Origin: Flavobacteriia bacterium
GTDB lineage: Bacteria > Bacteroidota > Bacteroidia > Flavobacteriales_D > Crocinitomicaceae
DNA length: 11,111 nt
NCBI GenBank assembly: GCA_009925805.1
Contig: RFQF01000058.1
Location: forward strand, 1 to 11,111
Direction of reading: 5' to 3'
Under the pieces are notes generated by a model that saw nothing but the letters and a program-made list of their open reading frames with translations, made no database searches and was not told the origin of the DNA. The stretch's first letter is position 1, and each line of letters opens with the position of its first letter. Shown piece by piece: positions 6,745-11,111 of this stretch. The position numbers were made by a program, and so were the translations under genes.

Positions 6745-7827
6745 ATGCGAGGTTCACTATCCTTTATTTTCCTGCTATTGGGTGTTTTCTCCATGTGGTC
6801 GCAAACCGTAGTGCCGTTTCGAGATTTTAACAATTTCTTTTTGACTTACGAAAACGGTGCTTTCAAAACCTTGGAAATACAACCGGTAAAAGATTATAAA
6901 GCGGGTGACGAATTTGTGGCGTATATCGACACCAGGGGCAATCTGAGGCTTTATGACGGCCGCCAACGTAAGGATATTACCAACCTAAACGTAGAATATC
7001 AAGTATCCGATCATTTACTCGGTTATATGATTGGACCTACCCTCAACATGTGGGAACGCGGAAGGCTTCAAACCTTAACCTATTACGCCCGAAATTTCGC
7101 CGTCAAAGATTCCTTGATTGTGTACGAGGATACCCGATTCAATACCCTGAACATCTATTGGCATAAAAACACCCTGCCCCTGGCGACCATCATAGGGGAA
7201 TTAAGCATCCCAACAACGATTGGGGAAAATATCGTTGTATTCAAAGACAACGGGAACTTGTATAAGGTGTTTTACGAAGGACTCATCTACGAAATTTTTT
7301 CTTGGAGCGGAGCAGTTGATTTTCAGTTGGGAACCGATATTCTTTGTTTTAACGACCCTACCACACGAACCTTTGTGGCGTTTGAAAATGGCCAATTTAC
7401 CGACGTCGAATCCCAATTCATGCGCAAGTACAAAGCCGGTAGGGGATTCGTAGTGTATGAGGACCTAAATTCCAACCTTTGGTATTACCGAAAAGGGGAG
7501 AAGATATTACTTACCAATTTCATTTCTTCATTTTGGGATGTGAAAGATGATGTGGTTGTTTGGGGAGAAAACAATTACCTGTTTACCTTGGTGGATGGGG
7601 TGAAAATCCAAATTGCCAATTTTATTCCTTCCGAGTGGGAAATTAAAAACAATACCGTGGCATATAGGAACATTATGGGAGGGGTATCAGCGGTAGTGAA
7701 CGGTATTAATACCGAAATCACCAAGTTGCAGGATTCTGAGTTTACCATTTTGGGAAATGCTGTATTGGTAAAACTGTTCAATAACTCCCACTTAGTTCTT
7801 TCGGAGGGTAAAATTTATGCTAATTAA
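6745..7827 (+). CDS. Secreted beta-repeat protein, possible propeller (360 aa, unknown function)
   Basis: I recognise no named family. A signal peptide covers about 1-20 (FSMWSQ end). The mature part consists of repeats with the pattern: small or polar pair, V-x-(Y/F/W), acidic turn, a strand with Leu, a Gly turn, and a strand ending before the next unit. Anchor residues are Y60, Y94, Y127, F166, F202, Y238, W273, Y307 and V342, spaced 33-39 residues, giving about nine units. Repeats of this size with four short strands suit a beta-propeller or similar solenoid, but that is inference. Units around 36-70 and 214-248 are especially alike (both contain YKAG, then V-x-Y-x-D and N-L), hinting at duplication of a five-unit block. 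Its last 11 bases overlap the NlpC/P60 gene, so the two are probably co-expressed and may work together in the envelope, for instance by binding cell-wall material or a partner protein. Confidence 0.85.
   Translation: MRGSLSFIFLLLGVFSMWSQTVVPFRDFNNFFLTYENGAFKTLEIQPVKDYKAGDEFVAYIDTRGNLRLYDGRQRKDITNLNVEYQVSDHLLGYMIGPTLNMWERGRLQTLTYYARNFAVKDSLIVYEDTRFNTLNIYWHKNTLPLATIIGELSIPTTIGENIVVFKDNGNLYKVFYEGLIYEIFSWSGAVDFQLGTDILCFNDPTTRTFVAFENGQFTDVESQFMRKYKAGRGFVVYEDLNSNLWYYRKGEKILLTNFISSFWDVKDDVVVWGENNYLFTLVDGVKIQIANFIPSEWEIKNNTVAYRNIMGGVSAVVNGINTEITKLQDSEFTILGNAVLVKLFNNSHLVLSEGKIYAN
7803..7808 (+). promoter_or_regulatory. Shine-Dalgarno-like GGAGGG before the NlpC/P60 start
   Basis: GGAGGG ends 8 nt before the ATG at 7817, a good position for a Shine-Dalgarno site. 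It lies inside the coding region of the upstream gene (encoding SEGK). Such sites are rare before genes in this phylum and none is seen before the other starts here, so it may be chance. If used, it would help re-initiation at the 11-nt gene overlap. Confidence 0.35.
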
Positions 7828-8698
7828 GGATTTTGGGATAAAATTATCGTGGGTTTTCCTCGTGTGTTTCCAAAATTTCTGGGCACAAGAACCCGTTTTC
7901 GATCGCTTGGAACAACTGTACGATCAAGGGCATTACGGTATGGTTTACCGTCGAGCCAACCGTTACTTGAATCATCCTGATTACGATTATTCGTTGTTGC
8001 CAAAGTACTACAAGTCGATGGCATTGCTGCAACGGATCCCAACGCCGCGAATTCGTCAACGAAAAGAGGAAGAAATCAAGGAAGCTTTTCAGTTTTTGGA
8101 ACAGCTTTCGTCTACTTCGAAAGGCCAAGCCGTTAAGTCCGCGCATTTCAACGAATTGGAGGCGTTACAGTTAGACTTGAATGCCTGGATTCAATTGGAA
8201 AAGGACCTAGGAAACAAGGAAATTGCAGGATTTTATTCCGATTTGATGACAACGTGCTTCAGTAAAATCAATGTGCGATCTGAAGGAAACCTAAATTGGA
8301 GTGCAAGCAACGATGCAACTTTAAAGGTTCAAGAATCCATGATTTTTTTTGCTCAAACGCTCACCGGTACCCCGTATGTTTGGGGTGGGATGACTACCTC
8401 GGGTTTCGATTGTAGTGGATTTACTTCTTACGTTTTCAATCATTTCGGCATTTCATTACCCCGTGTTTCCCGCGATCAATACGATCAATCGACAAAAATT
8501 CCTTCCGAGGAGGCGCGCATCGGTGATTTGGTTTTTTTTGGTAAAGACGGCAAGGTGAGTCACGTTGGAATTTTAGTAAGTCAGCAAGGTGAACCTAAAA
8601 AGATGATTCACGCTTCTAGCAGCAAAGGCGTGATGTTTCAGAGCATTGATGGGTCGGCCTATTACACCTCACGCCTCATCGGCTTTGGCCGATTTTGA
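7817..8698 (+). CDS. NlpC/P60 cell-wall endopeptidase, secreted (293 aa)
   Basis: The C-terminal domain (about 172-293) is a typical NlpC/P60 papain-like fold. Residues TPYVWGG-x-T-x-SGFDCSGF (185-202) hold the catalytic Cys (C199), RIGDLVFF (234-241) follows, SHVGI carries the catalytic His (H249), and MIHASSSKGV supplies the third residue (H265). Such enzymes usually cut gamma-D-Glu-diaminopimelate (or L-Ala-D-Glu-type) bonds in peptidoglycan stem peptides. A signal peptide spans about 1-24 (FWAQ end). The segment about 25-150 is helical with TPR-like spacing (LYDQGHYGMVYRRANRYL) and may serve for binding or regulation; it is not a known SH3 or LysM domain. The start at 7817 overlaps the upstream gene by 11 nt, and the signal peptide supports it. 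The 3' end overlaps the opposing membrane-protein gene by 30 nt, yet the domain runs to its natural end (GFGRF), so no truncation is evident. Confidence 0.95.
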   Translation: MLIKDFGIKLSWVFLVCFQNFWAQEPVFDRLEQLYDQGHYGMVYRRANRYLNHPDYDYSLLPKYYKSMALLQRIPTPRIRQRKEEEIKEAFQFLEQLSSTSKGQAVKSAHFNELEALQLDLNAWIQLEKDLGNKEIAGFYSDLMTTCFSKINVRSEGNLNWSASNDATLKVQESMIFFAQTLTGTPYVWGGMTTSGFDCSGFTSYVFNHFGISLPRVSRDQYDQSTKIPSEEARIGDLVFFGKDGKVSHVGILVSQQGEPKKMIHASSSKGVMFQSIDGSAYYTSRLIGFGRF

Positions 8699-9214
8699 AG
8701 GCTTCCAAAGGGTCTCGTTTAAAACAACCAAACCCAATGAGCCCAATCCGGTGATTCCCGTAATGCCAATCACCCATGGCGACATACTTTGAGCATTTAG
8801 TACCACGGAACCACAGGTAAGTACCCAGGACAGGCAAATGGCGATTAAAGCATACCATTTATACCGATAAATTCCATTCCAAAGCACGTCGAAGGAATTA
8901 ATAGCCAATTGATTAAACACCGGTAGGGTGAACAAGGCCCAATGCATTTTAACGGCTGTTGGGATAGCGTTGAAGTAAACGATAAGCATCGCGATTAAAA
9001 GAAAATTAATGACCGAGAGCCACTCCGCACGGGGTGATCTGGATTTTATCAACAAATGAATACCGCTTGTGAAAACGGGCGTGGAGAGAAAAAAGACCCA
9101 TCGGTATGCGTATACACTGGTAAACGAAAATGCCTGATACAAGAAAAAAAGAAACACCAAAAGGTTTCCGATGAATAGGAGCAACCAAAAATTGTATTTA
9201 ATGCGTTCAATCAT
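8669..9214 (-). CDS. Small multi-pass membrane protein of unknown function (181 aa)
   Basis: I do not recognise a family. Membrane segments are likely at about 9-28, 36-56, 64-85, 120-140 and 147-167, with a less hydrophobic, possibly membrane-associated stretch at about 92-108. The loops contain basic clusters (KSRSPR 57-62, YRYKWY 116-121) and the tail is short and charged (KPSKSAKADEA). There is no signal peptide apart from the first membrane segment. Its ATG overlaps the stop of the arginase-family gene as ATGA, so it is translated as the last gene of the murQ operon. Its final 30 bases lie antisense to the end of the NlpC/P60 gene. With murQ in the operon, a role in sugar or amino-acid handling at the membrane is conceivable, but nothing in the sequence shows it. 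Confidence 0.8.
   Translation of the reverse strand: MIERIKYNFWLLLFIGNLLVFLFFLYQAFSFTSVYAYRWVFFLSTPVFTSGIHLLIKSRSPRAEWLSVINFLLIAMLIVYFNAIPTAVKMHWALFTLPVFNQLAINSFDVLWNGIYRYKWYALIAICLSWVLTCGSVVLNAQSMSPWVIGITGITGLGSLGLVVLNETLWKPSKSAKADEA
8678..8696 (+). terminator. Weak hairpin terminator inside the last codons of the NlpC/P60 gene
   Basis: ATCGGC (8678-8683), loop TTTG and GCCGAT (8688-8693) form a perfect 6-bp stem, followed by TTTT (8693-8696). On the plus strand this has the shape of a short intrinsic terminator, though the T-run is weak. On the minus strand no T-run follows. It lies fully inside the coding ends of both converging genes. Confidence 0.35.
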
Positions 9215-10248
9215 ACTGTTTTTCTACTTAAGGCCGCCGCACATACCAGTTGCCAAAGTGCACGTGCCCCCACGTTTGCGTCCCAATCACCTTGGGATCC
9301 AGGGCTCACTTCGTTTAAATCAAACCCGACGATGCGCTTTCCGGAAGCTACTAAGGTAAATAAAAGATAACTGACGTGTTCTAGACTCAATCCCCCCGCA
9401 ACTGGAGTGCCTGTATTTGGACAAAGGGAAGGGAACAATCCGTCGATGTCGAAGGAAATATATACCTCCTCGGATAAGGCAGCGATAATGTTCTCACAGG
9501 TGGTTTTCCAAGGAACTCCTGTAAAATGCGCTTCCTTTAATTCCCAGTCGTAAAAAGAAGTGATTTTTGGATGTTCTTCGGCTAGCATGAATTCTGCCTC
9601 CGAAAGATCTCGGATTCCTACTTGCACCAGTTGGTGAAGGGTTTCACATCGGTTGAGCACATTGTACATGATACTGGCATGCGATTGTTCAAATCCTTCA
9701 TAGGCTTTCCGAAGGTCAGCATGGGCGTCAATTTGCAAAATACTGAGTTGCTCGTAACGCACCGCTAAGGCTTCGATTAATCCAAGGGGTGTCGAATGTT
9801 CCCCACCCAAAATAGCTACCAGTTTGCCTTGGTTTAGCAAAGGTTCTACCCGCGCAAATACATTTTTCCTCAAGGCCTCATGGGCTTCATTGATGGAGGA
9901 AATCAGCGCGGCATGTTTCGCCAAAGCAGCCGTTTCTCCTAAGGATTCTAAGTCGGAAAAATACGCAGCGGATTCTTGGTTGAATTGGTCGTTTATTTCC
10001 AGCCATTCGGAGGAAATAGGCGTCATATAAACCTGAATGTCGTAGGCTTTTGGGAATTTTGGATGGAAGAAATCGAGCTGAGTTGAAGCCTTGAGCAAGG
10101 CTTCGGGTCCTCGGCTTGTTCCTTTACCGTAAGACGCAGTAGCATCCCAAGGAACGGGAAGAATTACGATATCGGCGTCCTCTTCCAATACGGGGAATCC
10201 GAAAATGTTTCCGTTGGCCACACCTACGCCGTTGGGATCAAAACTCAT
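9211..10248 (-). CDS. Arginase/agmatinase/formimidoylglutamase-family hydrolase (345 aa)
   Basis: A ureohydrolase-fold enzyme with a dinuclear (usually Mn) centre. All metal ligands are present: H151 in GGEHS (148-152), D174, H176 and D178 in DAHADLR, and D267 and D269 in SFDIDG. H190 in SHASIM, PNTGTPVAGG (277-286) and FDLNEVSPGS (309-318) also fit the family. Members hydrolyse guanidino or formimino groups of agmatine, arginine, formimidoylglutamate or guanidino acids. The sequence resembles the Bacteroidota 'agmatinase family' type with its long N-terminal part (DPNGVGVANGN at 4-14) and a helical insert at about 80-130. The actual substrate cannot be read from the sequence, and no histidine- or polyamine-pathway gene is nearby to decide it. 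The usual Asp-Pro after DIDGL is replaced by Phe-Pro (272-273). It overlaps murQ and the membrane-protein gene by 4 nt each. No signal peptide, so cytoplasmic. Confidence 0.93.
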   Translation of the reverse strand: MSFDPNGVGVANGNIFGFPVLEEDADIVILPVPWDATASYGKGTSRGPEALLKASTQLDFFHPKFPKAYDIQVYMTPISSEWLEINDQFNQESAAYFSDLESLGETAALAKHAALISSINEAHEALRKNVFARVEPLLNQGKLVAILGGEHSTPLGLIEALAVRYEQLSILQIDAHADLRKAYEGFEQSHASIMYNVLNRCETLHQLVQVGIRDLSEAEFMLAEEHPKITSFYDWELKEAHFTGVPWKTTCENIIAALSEEVYISFDIDGLFPSLCPNTGTPVAGGLSLEHVSYLLFTLVASGKRIVGFDLNEVSPGSQGDWDANVGARALWQLVCAAALSRKTV

Positions 10249-11066
10249 TGTTTGGGATTATTTTTCGTGTAAGCTTCGATACTGGCCCGCACCGAATGAT
10301 GCGCTTTCAGTAAAATTTCGGCTTGTTCTCGAGTTACCGGAATTTCATCGCAAATCATACGTAGCGCGCGATCGATGAGCTTGTCGTTACTCAGTTGCAT
10401 ATCCACCATTTTATTGCCCTTTACATGACCTAATCGAATCATCAGGGAGGTGGAAATCATGTTCAATATGAGTTTTTGAGCCGTTCCAGATTTTAACCGG
10501 GTACTTCCCGTTATAAATTCAGGACCGACTACGGGAACCATGGGGAATTGAACAATTGAAGTTAGTGGGCTTCCCGGATTACAGGTAATGCCTCCGGTGA
10601 GACACCCAAAATTATTGGCTTGTTCCATGGCGCCTAGAACATAGGGCGTGCTTCCTGAGGCAGCTATGCCAACCAAGGAATCCAAAACAGTCAAGGAATA
10701 GGCCTCCAAATCCTTCCAGCCTTGCGCGCGGTCATCTTCGGCAAATTCTACGGCCTTGCGAATAGCGGTATCACCTCCAGCGATAATCCCTACTACCTTT
10801 CCGTGAGGAATACCGAAGGTGGGTGGACATTCGCTCGCATCTACAATGCCCAATCGACCGCTGGTTCCTGCGCCCAGATAAAACAACCTTCCCCCTTGCT
10901 TCATCCGTGCATAACATTCCGTTACGAAGGCCTCGATTTGAGGAATAACTTGAGCCACCGCTTCGGGTACCCGCGAATCTTCTTGATTCATAGCAACCAA
11001 CAGCTCCGTCGGCGAAAGCAACTCCAGGTTGTGGTAATCAGAAGCTTGTTCGGTGATACGATTCAT
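10245..11066 (-). CDS. murQ: N-acetylmuramic acid 6-phosphate etherase MurQ (273 aa)
   Basis: MurQ cleaves the D-lactyl ether of MurNAc-6-phosphate, giving GlcNAc-6-phosphate and D-lactate, a step in recycling or using cell-wall sugars in the cytoplasm. The SIS-fold signature is clear: GAGTSGR (65-71) for the phosphosugar, then DASECPPTFG (76-85) with catalytic E79, and E110 in EDD (110-112) as the second catalytic Glu. The 31-residue distance equals that of E83 and E114 in E. coli MurQ. GIAASGSTPYV (133-143), TCNPGSP (161-167) and GPEFITGSTRLKSGTAQK (181-198) are further MurQ hallmarks. It is about 25 residues shorter than E. coli MurQ (298 aa), mostly at the ends, and appears complete. The start is ATG at 11066, overlapping the TGA of an upstream open frame as ATGA. 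The next gene also overlaps by ATGA, so it is part of a coupled operon. Confidence 0.97.
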   Translation of the reverse strand: MNRITEQASDYHNLELLSPTELLVAMNQEDSRVPEAVAQVIPQIEAFVTECYARMKQGGRLFYLGAGTSGRLGIVDASECPPTFGIPHGKVVGIIAGGDTAIRKAVEFAEDDRAQGWKDLEAYSLTVLDSLVGIAASGSTPYVLGAMEQANNFGCLTGGITCNPGSPLTSIVQFPMVPVVGPEFITGSTRLKSGTAQKLILNMISTSLMIRLGHVKGNKMVDMQLSNDKLIDRALRMICDEIPVTREQAEILLKAHHSVRASIEAYTKNNPKQ

Positions 11067-11111
11067 GACATGAACGCAAAGAATTTAGAACTCGAAAGAT
11101 CAATTTCAACC
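11063..11111 (-). CDS. 3' end of an unidentified gene upstream of murQ (partial)
   Basis: The minus-strand frame ending in TGA at 11063-11065 is open to the window edge and encodes the last 15 residues, VEIDLSSSKFFAFMS. The support is positional: its TGA overlaps the murQ ATG as ATGA, exactly the junction seen at the next two gene borders of this operon. Fifteen residues are too few to identify a family. A sugar kinase or other cell-wall recycling gene would fit next to murQ, but that is a guess. The alternative is a divergent plus-strand gene starting at ATG 11070, which would leave no room for promoters. Confidence 0.5.
   Translation of the reverse strand, partial: VEIDLSSSKFFAFMS

Noticed and set aside
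8676..8858. Second minus-strand frame inside the small membrane-protein gene
   Set aside because: It is a shifted reading of the same DNA. The 181-residue frame has coherent membrane segments and ATGA coupling to the upstream gene.
11070..11111. Plus-strand open frame starting ATG at 11070 and running off the window
   Set aside because: It would be divergent from murQ with only 3 nt between start codons, leaving no promoter space. The opposing minus-strand frame ends in the same ATGA overlap seen elsewhere in the operon, which is the better explanation.

Overview
The window looks like chromosomal DNA of a Bacteroidota bacterium, probably of the Flavobacteriales type. This is inferred from promoters of the TTG-N19-TAnnTTTG type, the near absence of Shine-Dalgarno sequences, many short Sec signal peptides ending in -Q, and the kinds of protein encoded. 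No rRNA, tRNA, CRISPR array, transposase or integrase is visible. By eye, the left ~2.2 kb is clearly more AT-rich than the rest (hand counts of single 60-base lines give about 30% G+C there and about 40-48% to the right).

Region 1 (1-2225) is an AT-rich, self-contained accessory-looking module. An exact Bacteroidota-type promoter (83-112) drives two overlapping genes: a very hydrophobic polytopic membrane protein (135-869), then a protein with a long helical domain, two membrane segments and an acidic tail (866-1903). That tail ends in a Cys-rich motif resembling the Cys-rich module of eukaryotic glucosidase II beta subunits. The second gene has no early ATG and starts at a TTG right after a T6 run, so the pair could also be one gene read through, or broken by, a frameshift. 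A strong terminator (1924-1955) closes the module. The rest of the 322-base gap holds no convincing gene.

Region 2 (2226-6638, minus strand) is a compact operon with 3-nt gaps: a catalytic M16 zinc peptidase (HFFEH motif), an M16 homologue that has lost HXXEH but keeps the Arg/Tyr pair and carries an extra C-terminal domain, and a TraB/GumN-family protein. All three have signal peptides. Together they look like an envelope metallopeptidase set in which the two M16 subunits share the catalytic parts.

Region 3 (6639-8698, plus strand) has a divergent intergenic region and then two coupled genes: a secreted protein made of about nine 33-39-residue beta-type repeats, and an NlpC/P60 cell-wall peptidase. 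The -7 element of the promoter lies only 4 nt before the ATG, which suggests a leaderless mRNA.

Region 4 (8669-11111, minus strand) is an operon in which every junction is an ATGA overlap: the end of an unknown upstream gene, murQ (MurNAc-6-phosphate etherase, cell-wall sugar recycling), an arginase/agmatinase-family hydrolase, and a small membrane protein. The last gene overlaps the 3' end of the NlpC/P60 gene by 30 bases, tail to tail.

No wholly new system can be proven from this window alone. The best candidates for something undescribed are the two-gene AT-rich membrane module with the glucosidase II beta-like tail, and the repeat-protein/NlpC pair.
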